Positions 5,776 to 12,250 of a DNA stretch of 13,650 nt are shown in pieces. Below the pieces are notes generated by a model. The model did not search any database. It was not told where the DNA came from and worked only from the letters and a program-made list of their open reading frames with translations. Location: positions 1 to 13,650 of the forward strand of contig JAJRDF010000078.1 in the NCBI GenBank assembly GCA_028678555.1. The letters run 5' to 3'. Position 1 is the stretch's first letter. The number at the start of each line of letters is the position of its first letter. The position numbers and the translations under genes were made by a program. This stretch comes from Methanomicrobiales archaeon. Its GTDB lineage: Archaea > Halobacteriota > Methanomicrobia > Methanomicrobiales > JACTUA01.

Positions 5776-7027
5776 ATGGGGCAGACACTCACAGAGAAGA
5801 TCTTCTCGGCAAGGTGCGGATCGCCGGTGCATGCCGGAGAGGTGGTGATGGCTCCCATCGACCGGGCCATGATCCACGACATCACCGGCCCGCTGGCCAT
5901 CCAGAAGTTCCGGGAGATGGGCGGGAACCGGGTTGCTGACCCGGAGGACGTGGTGATCCTCTTTGACCACCAGGTGCCGGCCGATTCCATCGAGGCGGCC
6001 CAGAATCATGTCTTCATGCGGATGTTTGCCGAAGAGCAGGGGATCCGCAACCTGGATGTGCGGGAGGGCGTCTGCCACCAGGTGATGATGGAGAAAGGGT
6101 TCGCCGCTCCCGGCGAGATCGTGGTGGGGGCCGATTCCCATACCTGCATGTACGGGGCGGCGGGGGCGTTTGCCACCGGCATCGGGTCCACGGACATGGG
6201 ATTTGTCCTGAAGTTCGGAGCCCTCTACTTCCGGGTGCCGGAGTCCACCCGGGTGGAGGTGTCGGGATCCTTCCCGCGGCGGGTCGGGGCAAAAGACCTG
6301 ATCCTCGCCATCACGGGGGATATCGGCGCGGACGGAGCCTCGTACCGGGCCATCGAGTTCACCGGTGCCACCATTGGGGGGATGGACATGGCGGGACGGA
6401 TGACCTGCTGCAACATGGCCATCGAGATGGGGGGAAAGACCGGTCTCGTGGCACCGGACCGGGTCACCTGGGAGTACCTGAAGGGTCGCAGGGAGATGAA
6501 ATCCTTTGCACTGGAGGCAGACCGGAATGCTTCCTATGCCGACCGGCGTTCCTACGATGTCTCGGACCTGGCGCCGCAGGTGGCGGTCCCCCATAACGTG
6601 GACCAGGTGGTGGACGTCGGCAAGGTGGAGGGGACACCCCTGGACCAGGTGTTCATCGGGTCCTGCACCAACGGCCGGTTCGAGGACCTGGCCGAGGCCG
6701 CGGAGGTGCTGGGGAACCGGTCGTTCTCTGAGAAGGTCCGCGTTATCGTGATACCCTCCTCCCGGGATGAGTACCTGAAGGCCCTCCGGGCCGGCCTGGT
6801 CGAGCGGTTCACGATGGCCGGAGCCCTGGTCGAAGCCCCCTGCTGCGGCCCGTGCATGGGCGGGGCATTTGGCCTCCTCGCCCCCGGCGAGGTCTCCCTC
6901 TCCACCTCCAACCGGAACTTCCGGGAGACAGGGATCCACCGACGCGAAGGTGTACCTCTGCTCCCCGGCGACGGCGGCAGCCAGTGCCGTCCGGGGCCAG
7001 ATCACGGACCCCCGGGAGGTGGGATAG
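5776..7027 (+). CDS. leuC: 3-isopropylmalate dehydratase/homoaconitase large subunit, with apparent frameshift near the end
   Basis: This is the aconitase-family [4Fe-4S] subunit of a two-subunit hydro-lyase (3-isopropylmalate isomerase or methanogen homoaconitase). The cluster ligands are C297 (IGSCTNGR) and C357/C360 (CCGPC). Further signatures are GADSHTCMYGAAGAFATGIGS and STSNRNF. ATG 5776 has a GAGG 8 bases upstream; ATG 5770 is an in-frame alternative. After STSNRNFR (residue 383) the frame loses similarity. The expected ending, GRQGSTDAKVYLCSPATAAASAV and so on to TDPREVG, is in another frame and stops at TAG 7025-7027. The break is at a GGG run (6923-6925), where two more Gs would restore NFRGRQGS and a 417-residue protein. 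Without repair the frame reads straight into the small subunit. Sequencing error or a true mutation are both possible. Confidence 0.82.
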
Positions 7028-7581
7028 TGGCGGGGAAGAAGACGGTACAGAAGCGGGCCATGGCGACAGTGAATCCCCCGCGAGTCTGGAAGTTCGGCGA
7101 TCATGTGGACACGGACCAGATCATCCCGGGCAGGTTCCTGACCATCTACGATCCCCGCGAGCTGGCGCTCCATGCATTCGAGGGGACCCGGGACGAGTTC
7201 GCCCGGCTTGCCAGAAACGGGGACATCCTCGTGGCCGGGAGTAACTTCGGGTGCGGGTCGTCCCGGGAACATGCCCCCCTGGCCCTGAAGGGGGCAGGGA
7301 TCCGGGTGATCGTGGCCGAGTCCTTTGCCCGGATCTTCTACCGGAACGCGGTCAACGTGGGGCTGCTCCCGCTGGTATGCGCAGATACTTCCGGTATTTC
7401 GGACGGCGAAGAGGCTGCGGTGGACCCCGGGACCGGGGAGCTGGTGGCCGCCGGCCGGAAGTATGCGCTGGAAGAGGTGCCCGGCTTCCTGCAGGAGATC
7501 GTAGACGCAGGCGGCCTCGTGGAGTATGCCCGGGGCCTGGAGGAGGTGACCACATGCCGGAAGACCACACGGTCGCGGTGA
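7027..7581 (+). CDS. leuD: 3-isopropylmalate dehydratase/homoaconitase small subunit
   Basis: This swivel-domain subunit completes the active site of the upstream large subunit. Motifs from the chosen start are VWKFGDHVDTDQIIPGRF (20-37), GSNFGCGSSREHAPLALKGAG and AESFARIFYRNAVNVGL. GTG 7027 is preferred: it overlaps the large-subunit TAG (TAGTG) and is preceded by GGAGGTG with 5-base spacing, giving 184 residues. ATG 7060 would give 173 and is nearer the usual ~165 but has a weak Shine-Dalgarno. The substrate-specificity loop reads FLTI. As recalled from the literature, it is YLRT in methanogen homoaconitase and YLV(M/Y) in isopropylmalate isomerase, so the substrate cannot be assigned. The end overlaps the next gene by 28 bases. 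Confidence 0.88.
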   Translation: MAGKKTVQKRAMATVNPPRVWKFGDHVDTDQIIPGRFLTIYDPRELALHAFEGTRDEFARLARNGDILVAGSNFGCGSSREHAPLALKGAGIRVIVAESFARIFYRNAVNVGLLPLVCADTSGISDGEEAAVDPGTGELVAAGRKYALEEVPGFLQEIVDAGGLVEYARGLEEVTTCRKTTRSR

Positions 7582-8678
7582 TCCCCGGTGACGGGATCGG
7601 GCCGGAGATCATCGCCGAGGGGCGGAAGGTGCTGGACGCCGCCGCCGCACGGTACGGGTTCGGGATCGAATGGGTGGAGTATGATATCGGGGCCGAGCGG
7701 TACCTGGCCACGAAACAACTCCTGACGGATGACGACCTGGACAGCCTCTCGTCTGTCCGTGCCATCTACTTCGGGGCCATCGGCGACGAGCGGGTCCCTC
7801 CCGGGATCCTGGAGACGGGGATCCTGCTCCGCCTGCGCTTCGCCCTGGACCTGTACGTGAACCTTCGGCCGGTACGGCTCCTGCCCGGGGTCGTGACACC
7901 GCTCGCCAACAAACGGCCGGAGGATATCGACTTCGTCGTGGTCCGGGAGAACACCGAGGACTTCTACGTGGGGATCGGCGGCCGGTTCCGGGAGGCCGAC
8001 CGGCGCACCCTCACGGTGGAGCGGGAGCTGTACGAGCTCACGTTCTCCCTGGACGCGGAGTCGGATGCCGATGAGATCGCCTACCAGATCGGGGTCATCT
8101 CCCGCGAGGGTTCCGAACGGGTCATCCGCTACGCCTTCGACCTGGCCATGCAGCGGAGGAAGAAGGTCACCTCAGTTGACAAGGCCAACGTGCTCACAGA
8201 GATTTACGGACTCTGGAGGGAGGTGTTCACCGGTATCGCGAAGGGCTACCCGCAGGTCACCTCAGAGTTCAACTTCGTCGATGCCGTCACCATGTGGTTC
8301 GTGAAGAACCCGGAGTGGTTCGACGTGGTGGTGACCCCCAACATGTTCGGGGACATCATCACCGACCTGGGGGCCATGATCCAGGGGGGCATGGGCCTCG
8401 CCCCGGGCGGGAACATCAACCCGGACGGTACCTCCATGTTCGAGCCCATCCACGGCTCTGCCCCCAAGTACCGGGGCCAGAACGTGGCGAATCCCCTGGC
8501 CACCATCTGGGCAGGGTCCCTCCTGCTGGACCACCTGGGGGAGCACGAGGCAGCAGGGGGTGTGCTCGCTGCCATCAGCAGTTCGATCCTGGCCGGGGTC
8601 ACCACGAAGGACATGGGTGGGACGGCAGGAACCAGCCAGGTGGGGGACTGGATCGCGAAGGAAGTCGCGAAACGGTAA
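7554..8678 (+). CDS. leuB: Isopropylmalate/isocitrate-family beta-decarboxylating dehydrogenase
   Basis: This NAD(P)-dependent enzyme oxidises and decarboxylates a 2-alkylmalate-type substrate, the step after the isomerase. It has 374 residues. Motifs: AVIPGDGIGPEII (8-20), the substrate arginines in LRLRFALDLYVNLRP (92-106) and R131 (VVRENTEDFY), the catalytic K210 (VDKANVL), and metal-binding D243, D267 and D271. HGSAPKYRGQNVANP (300-314) is the cofactor loop. The lysine-tyrosine there resembles NADP-type isocitrate dehydrogenases more than the usual Asp-Ile of isopropylmalate dehydrogenases, and NLRPVRLLPGV recalls the tartrate/malate dehydrogenase branch. ATG 7554 follows AGGAGGTGA closely. 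Leucine synthesis is the default reading from context. Coenzyme-B chain extension (AksF) or another 2-hydroxyacid is possible. Confidence 0.85.
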   Translation: MPEDHTVAVIPGDGIGPEIIAEGRKVLDAAAARYGFGIEWVEYDIGAERYLATKQLLTDDDLDSLSSVRAIYFGAIGDERVPPGILETGILLRLRFALDLYVNLRPVRLLPGVVTPLANKRPEDIDFVVVRENTEDFYVGIGGRFREADRRTLTVERELYELTFSLDAESDADEIAYQIGVISREGSERVIRYAFDLAMQRRKKVTSVDKANVLTEIYGLWREVFTGIAKGYPQVTSEFNFVDAVTMWFVKNPEWFDVVVTPNMFGDIITDLGAMIQGGMGLAPGGNINPDGTSMFEPIHGSAPKYRGQNVANPLATIWAGSLLLDHLGEHEAAGGVLAAISSSILAGVTTKDMGGTAGTSQVGDWIAKEVAKR

Positions 8679-8690
8679 CACTCCGACGTT

Positions 8691-8701
8691 CTGTCTTTTT
8701 C
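8691..8701 (+). terminator. T-rich terminator after the leu-type operon
   Basis: CTGTCTTTTTC begins 12 bases after the dehydrogenase stop codon. The oligo-T tract fits an archaeal intrinsic terminator and is followed by the GC-rich dispersed repeat. Confidence 0.45.
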
Positions 8702-8723
8702 CCGCCAATTACTTTTCTGGACG

Positions 8724-8792
8724 CTTCGGCGGGAGGGGGGACGCCCACCCGGCGGGGGGAACCGCAGGTTCCCCCGGGAGCGTCTCGCCAGA
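8724..8792. repeat. GC-rich dispersed palindromic repeat, copy 2
   Basis: It shares the frame GCCCAC-CGGCGGGGG and CCCCCGGGAGCGTCTC-CCAG with 2963-3028. Its centre is a perfect 9-bp stem (GGGGGAACC at 8755-8763, GGTTCCCCC at 8767-8775) with a GCA loop. The outer flanks are also loosely inverted: TTCTGGACGCT on the left and AGCGTCTCGCCAGAA on the right. The inner stem differs from copy 1 while the flanks are kept, as expected if structure is conserved. Confidence 0.6.
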
Positions 8793-8853
8793 AGTCACTC
8801 CATCAAAAGGGCCCTGATGGGGATGACGGCCCGGAGGCTGCCGCAAGGTTGAG

Positions 8854-8873
8854 AAAAATCACCATATTTATTA
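8854..8873 (+). promoter_or_regulatory. Promoter (BRE/TATA) for the 144-residue protein gene
   Basis: The A-rich AAAAATCA followed by CATATTTATTA (8863-8873) is a good archaeal BRE/TATA pair in an otherwise GC-rich region. Initiation about 25 bases downstream (around 8893) would leave a leader of about 100 bases before ATG 8996. Confidence 0.55.
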
Positions 8874-8928
8874 CCCCCCGGTTCGGAGTGATGTAGTGGA
8901 TACATCAGGACAGGGAGGGCGGTGGAGT

Positions 8929-8988
8929 CCCCGGTGGAGGATGCCCGCAGGGGTTACCGGGGATGCATGACCCCCTCCCCCCTGGAGG
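8929..8988 (+). promoter_or_regulatory. Structured leader that can sequester the ribosome-binding site
   Basis: CCCCGGT (8929-8935) pairs perfectly with ACCGGGG (8956-8962), enclosing a smaller CCC-GCA-GGG hairpin (8944-8952). Next, CCTCC (8974-8978) can pair with the Shine-Dalgarno GGAGG (8984-8988) across a 5-base loop. An alternative GGAGG at 8936-8940 could compete for CCTCC. No known riboswitch class is recognised. GC-rich DNA forms such pairings easily, so this is a candidate only. Confidence 0.35.
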
Positions 8989-8995
8989 CCTGGAA

Positions 8996-9430
8996 ATGAC
9001 AACGCAACTCATGAAGGATATGACCGGTCTCATCACCAGCTGGCAGCCCCGGAAGGTCTACCACTCACCCCCCCGGTACCTGGACGACCTGAAGAAGTTT
9101 GTGCAGGAGAAGATGGCCCTGCCCCCGGCGCTCCGGTTCTCGGGAGGGAAGAAGGCTGCCGTGGAGTTTGTGGACGGCGGCACGCTGGATTTCGGCGTGA
9201 ACCGGAAGACGGGGACCGCAACGGAATCCGTCGGGATCATCATGAAGCGGGACCTTCTCACGCTCCCCGACCTGAGGCTCCTCATGGCCCAGATCCAGCA
9301 GGAGGACGGGAAGTTCAGCGAGGTGATCCTCCTCGTCCTGGGCGAGGTCAACCCCGACATGGAGGCCAAGCTCCAGCACTTCCTCGGGGGAAGAAAGACC
9401 AAGACCGCCTACTGCGTGATGAAGAAGTAA
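8996..9430 (+). CDS. Unrecognised 144-residue soluble protein
   Basis: I do not recognise this family. The protein is soluble, with no signal peptide or membrane segment. It has a helical N-terminus (PPRYLDDLKKFVQEKMAL, about 23-40), then FSGGKKAAVEFVDGGTLDFGV (about 45-65), which looks like paired strands, a helix with LTLPDLRLLMAQIQQEDGKF (about 84-103), a hydrophobic strand EVILLVLGEV (105-114) and a basic end (GGRKTKTAYCVMKK). Coding potential is supported by GGAGG 7 bases before ATG 8996, a good promoter upstream, and codon use like its neighbours. ATG 8963 is in frame but lacks a comparable Shine-Dalgarno. It stands alone between the leu-type operon and the small membrane protein. The alternating strands and helices allow a nuclease-like or nucleotide-binding fold, but no catalytic motif is clear. 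Confidence 0.7.
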   Translation: MTTQLMKDMTGLITSWQPRKVYHSPPRYLDDLKKFVQEKMALPPALRFSGGKKAAVEFVDGGTLDFGVNRKTGTATESVGIIMKRDLLTLPDLRLLMAQIQQEDGKFSEVILLVLGEVNPDMEAKLQHFLGGRKTKTAYCVMKK

Positions 9431-9478
9431 GGCAACGTTGACCTGGGATTATTGACATTCCCTTCTTTGGTAGGGATC

Positions 9479-9510
9479 CCACCTTATTTTCCACACAGAA
9501 CCGAAAGGCC
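9479..9510 (+). repeat. Direct repeat copy A upstream of the small membrane protein gene
   Basis: CCACCTTATTTTCCA, then CACAGAACCGAAAGGCC, recurs at 9822-9853 with only two single-base indels. Similarity continues weakly for about 50 bases (ATGTT, GGCCA, TTATTC-type elements). The two copies start 343 bp apart and bracket the 54-residue gene and its promoter. Confidence 0.75.
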
Positions 9511-9623
9511 CATAAAAAGTGAAATGTTGTTCGGGACCGGGCCATTTATTCTTTCTGGCAATATCCGGTCCCTGTAACCACCTGGATTCTCCCCATGAAC
9601 GCACGGGAGATGTAATAAAAAAG

Positions 9624-9630
9624 TATAAAA
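9624..9630 (+). promoter_or_regulatory. Strong TATA box giving a near-leaderless transcript
   Basis: TAATAAAAAAG followed by TATAAAA is a near-ideal archaeal BRE/TATA. Its centre is 29 bases before the ATG at 9656, so transcription would start at or within a few bases of the start codon. This matches the absence of a Shine-Dalgarno and supports the small gene. Confidence 0.65.
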
Positions 9631-9655
9631 CGGTGGAATTGGATTCAGATCTTGT

Positions 9656-9820
9656 ATGATGAGACAACTGATGGCCGCGGCCATTTTTCTCTTAGGGGTG
9701 GTGGGGGCGGTAGGTCTGGTTGTGATCGGCCACCCCATTATAGGAGTGATCCTGGTATTTTCGGCCACGGTCATCGCGGCAGTGATTTATAGATCAACCC
9801 CGGAAGATGATGAACCGTAA
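9656..9820 (+). CDS. Small two-helix membrane protein, 54 residues
   Basis: The protein begins MMRQLMAAAIFLL and has two hydrophobic segments: about residues 5-23 (LMAAAIFLLGVVGAVGLVV) and 27-45 (IIGVILVFSATVIAAVIY). They are joined by a short GHP turn, and a charged tail ends the protein (RSTPEDDEP). This hairpin layout puts both ends on the same side of the membrane. It is not a family I can name, and it is short enough to be missed by length-filtered gene calls. Support comes from the strong TATA box at leaderless spacing, the clean hydrophobic periodicity, and an acidic C-terminus ending at a proper TAA. It is flanked by direct repeats at 9479-9510 and 9822-9853. ATG 9659 is an equivalent start. 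Confidence 0.6.
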   Translation: MMRQLMAAAIFLLGVVGAVGLVVIGHPIIGVILVFSATVIAAVIYRSTPEDDEP

Positions 9821-9821
9821 T

Positions 9822-9853
9822 CCACCTTATTTTCCAACAGAACCGGAAAGGCC
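9822..9853 (+). repeat. Direct repeat copy B downstream of the small membrane protein gene
   Basis: CCACCTTATTTTCCA, then ACAGAACCGGAAAGGCC, begins 1 base after the TAA of the 54-residue gene and matches copy A with two single-base indels. Confidence 0.75.
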
Positions 9854-9920
9854 GGATGTTTCAGGGATTGGCCACAATAAATTTTCATTCGGGTAATTAT
9901 CCTGTGGGAATGCACACGTT

Positions 9921-10006
9921 CCCCGGTTCCGCTGGCCGGGGGTTCTGCACCATCTGCTCCTGCCTTATTCAGGCATGCTTCTGGTTCTGATTGCAGTTCC
10001 CAGAAG
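9921..10006 (-). terminator. Hairpin cluster beyond the 3' end of the nitrogenase-like operon
   Basis: Three stems lie downstream of the K-like gene (minus strand): CCCCGG/CCGGGG (9921-9926 with 9936-9941), TGCCT/AGGCA (9961-9965 with 9970-9974) and CTTCTGG/CCAGAAG (9978-9984 with 10000-10006). There is no good oligo-T tract on the minus strand, so a terminator role is tentative. They might instead stabilise the 3' end of the transcript. Confidence 0.25.
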
Positions 10007-10023
10007 TCCTTCGGGAAGAACCC

Positions 10024-11217
10024 TCACCCACGCCCGCGTGCCCGGTCCATGCAGGCATTCAGCACCTGCTCCATGAGGTCCAGTGCGCCCTCGATGCCTG
10101 CAAGGGGGCGTGACCGGAGCTGTATGCGGCCCCGCAGCGGGAGGGTGATCCCCACGAACGCACTCTGCGGGTGTACCATCCGCTCATAGGAGGAACCCAG
10201 GATCAGGTCCGGCTGCTCCCGGTCCAGCACTGCCCGGATCTCCTCCAGGGATGTCATCTGGGTGACGGGGAACCGGCTCAGTCCCGGTTTGTTCCGGCTC
10301 CCGATGGCCACGATCCTGCAGTCCAGGTACGTGGTGAGCATCTCGGCGGTAGCGGCCGCAGGGGCAGCCATCCCGAAGATGGCAACGGATGGCGGATCCT
10401 GGCGGCGCAGGAACTTGTCCCCCACGTGCGTGATCCGCTCCCCGGCCTGATCGATTTCACGAAGGACCGGATCCGGATCGGTTTCCGGAGATATCTCGCC
10501 CAGCGCCTCGAAGGATTCCCTCACGTTCCGGAGCCCCAGCAGGGACCCGATCCTCTGTCCCGCCCCGCCCGCCAGATCCGGGTTCACCGAGAGGCTCACC
10601 GGCGCTGCCCGGTGGAGGCGGTCCAGCGTGGTATCGGAGAAGATCGTGGCCGGGGTTGCACCGGCAAGGTCCAGCAGGCGTTCCGCCTCCCGCAGGTTCC
10701 CCCGGGAAAAGGGATCGGCGGGATGGAGGCCGTCCAGGTTCACGCCGGGGGTCTCCGGGTCCACAGAAGGCGAGAGGGCTTCCATGGCGAGCCGGTACCC
10801 CTCTTCCATGCCGCCGCAGAACCCCGGGCTGTCCACCACCAGGACCTCCCTCCCGGTGCCGGTCCCGGCGGGATCCTCGCCGGTGATGGCGGTGACACAG
10901 GTGGTGACGACCGCGATCTTCCGGTAGCGGGGAGGGATGGTGCTGAGGACCTCCCCGAGCCGCTGGTCCCCGCCGAAGATCACCTCCGGTTCCTGCAGGA
11001 ACGTGCCGAAGAGCTCCCCCGGCATGAGGGTGGCCGGGTAGTAGTAGCAGCCGCTGGAGCCGTGGATCACCACCGCCAGGTCATGGATGCCGGAGAGGCA
11101 GGAGACGGCCCCGGCCATGGCACAGGGCCAGACCGGGTTCGTGCAGGCTGTGCGGTTCCCACGGGAAACCGTCTCTCCTCTGTTCAACCGGGGATCCGGA
11201 TCCGGAACCTCACCCAT
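10024..11217 (-). CDS. Nitrogenase-like component 1, NifK/NifE-type subunit
   Basis: This is the beta-type subunit of a nitrogenase-like reductase, predicted to hold half of a bridging Fe-S cluster. It has 397 residues. C32 (PVWPCAMAGAV), C57 (VIHGSSGCYYY) and C107 (TTCVTAITGED) match the three P-cluster cysteines of NifK in order and spacing. Two further cysteines, C25 and C40, lie nearby. The segment VDSPGFCGGMEEGY corresponds to the NifK turn that usually reads TPSF or TPGF. The C-terminal half shows the NifK pattern PDLILGSSYERMVHPQSAF then a glycine-rich helix start, so it is full length. ATG 11217 has GGTGGAGGAGG about 8 bases upstream and overlaps the preceding stop by 8 bases (ATGGGTGA), showing coupling with the D-like gene. 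Substrate and cofactor are unknown. Confidence 0.88.
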   Translation of the reverse strand: MGEVPDPDPRLNRGETVSRGNRTACTNPVWPCAMAGAVSCLSGIHDLAVVIHGSSGCYYYPATLMPGELFGTFLQEPEVIFGGDQRLGEVLSTIPPRYRKIAVVTTCVTAITGEDPAGTGTGREVLVVDSPGFCGGMEEGYRLAMEALSPSVDPETPGVNLDGLHPADPFSRGNLREAERLLDLAGATPATIFSDTTLDRLHRAAPVSLSVNPDLAGGAGQRIGSLLGLRNVRESFEALGEISPETDPDPVLREIDQAGERITHVGDKFLRRQDPPSVAIFGMAAPAAATAEMLTTYLDCRIVAIGSRNKPGLSRFPVTQMTSLEEIRAVLDREQPDLILGSSYERMVHPQSAFVGITLPLRGRIQLRSRPLAGIEGALDLMEQVLNACMDRARGRG

Positions 11218-12250
11218 GGATGGCCCTCCTCCACCGGTGCAGCAGGTGCCGGATCCCGGCCGTCCCCACCGGCAGGGGGTCAGGGAGGGGCACCACCGTC
11301 CCGTGCCGGTCCATCCGCAGGTCCAGGGCGGCCGCCAGTTCCTGCACCAGCCTGGCATCTTCCCCGGACCCTGACGCCCCCGGGATCCAGACAGGGGATC
11401 CCGACAGGTCGGAGAACCGGGAGAGCATCTCCTGCTGTGCTTCCTCCTCCCTCCGGACCGCCGCCGCGGGATCCACACCCAGGCTCCGCCCTGCCCGGGC
11501 CAGGAAGAGGAGGGTTCCGGACAGGCCCACCGGGTAGGCGGGCAGGTACGGGGTCCCGAACCGTTCCGCACACCGGTCCCCCAGGGGGGCCAGGTCGGGT
11601 TCCCGCAGGACGTTCAGCCGGGAAGAGGCGAGGCGGGGGAGGGTATCCCAGTCCATGCCCCTCACTAGGCGGAGATCGACCCGGGCACCCAGGTGCGAGA
11701 GCAGCCGCCGCATCTCCTCTCCATGGACGTCCACCTCGTATTCCAGGTTCTTCTCCCCGACGAGCACCACGCCTCCGGGTTCTCCCGCCGGTTCCCCCGC
11801 ACAGCCGGCGATGGCATGGAGGGCCCGGTGGAACCCGTCCCGGAAGACACCGCCCAGGAATCCCGCTGTCGGGATGTGGACCACCGGTACGGGCCAGTCC
11901 CTGCCGCAGACGGCACCGGTGTCATCGCCGATCGTCTCCACCACGCAGGTGGAGAGGACAAACACCACCGGCGGGTCCAGGGCCGCCGCGTCCCGGATGG
12001 CACCGGCGAGGGCCCCCTCGCCGCCGAAGATCACGCTGCCCTCGTCCAGGTCCGTGGAGAGGATGAGGGGCAGCGCCGGCGTATCGTTCTCCAGGCAGGT
12101 GGCATGGAGAAGGGAGAGGTTGTGCTGGGCGCACCCGGCCGGGCCGTGGATCACCGTGACCGCGGCCCTCACCTGGGTGGTCACCGAGAGGGCGCCCGAG
12201 AGCGTGCACCCCTCAAGCCGCGAACCGGAGGGCAAGGGCTTCAAGGTCAT
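11210..12250 (-). CDS. Nitrogenase-like component 1, short NifD-type subunit
   Basis: This alpha-type partner has 346 residues, against about 480 for NifD. C15 (EGCTLSGA), C40 (HGPAGCAQHN) and C102 (STCVVETIGDD) align with the NifD P-cluster cysteines. VIFGGEGAL and a PTAGFLGG turn follow, then VVLVGEKNLEYEVD, equivalent to the NifD NLIGEYNIGGD strand. At the place of the FeMo-cofactor cysteine the sequence reads LNVLREPDL. The protein stops before the region that carries the cofactor histidine, so a FeMo-co-type site is not expected. ATG 12250 overlaps the NifH-like gene by 38 bases and has no clear Shine-Dalgarno. TTG codons at 12244 and 12235 are alternative starts. The two-subunit arrangement differs from CfbD of F430 synthesis, which acts without a second component-1 gene. 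Confidence 0.87.
   Translation of the reverse strand: MTLKPLPSGSRLEGCTLSGALSVTTQVRAAVTVIHGPAGCAQHNLSLLHATCLENDTPALPLILSTDLDEGSVIFGGEGALAGAIRDAAALDPPVVFVLSTCVVETIGDDTGAVCGRDWPVPVVHIPTAGFLGGVFRDGFHRALHAIAGCAGEPAGEPGGVVLVGEKNLEYEVDVHGEEMRRLLSHLGARVDLRLVRGMDWDTLPRLASSRLNVLREPDLAPLGDRCAERFGTPYLPAYPVGLSGTLLFLARAGRSLGVDPAAAVRREEEAQQEMLSRFSDLSGSPVWIPGASGSGEDARLVQELAAALDLRMDRHGTVVPLPDPLPVGTAGIRHLLHRWRRAIHG

Noticed and set aside
5464..7272. Long minus-strand open frame of 602 codons
   Set aside because: It is the antisense shadow of superoxide reductase and leu-type genes, with low-complexity composition and no family features.
9479..9853. CRISPR array
   Set aside because: Only two imperfect repeat copies 343 bp apart, with a gene between them and no regular spacers.
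10171..12066. Long plus-strand open frame of 631 codons
   Set aside because: It lies antisense to the nitrogenase-like D and K genes. Its translation is rich in Pro, Gly, Arg and His with no motif, as expected for the reverse frame of GC-rich coding DNA.
10024..12250. Reading the component-1 genes as CfbD of F430 synthesis
   Set aside because: CfbD acts as a single component-1 protein with a different N-terminal pattern. Here two distinct subunits with three cysteines each are present. Not fully excluded without a tree.
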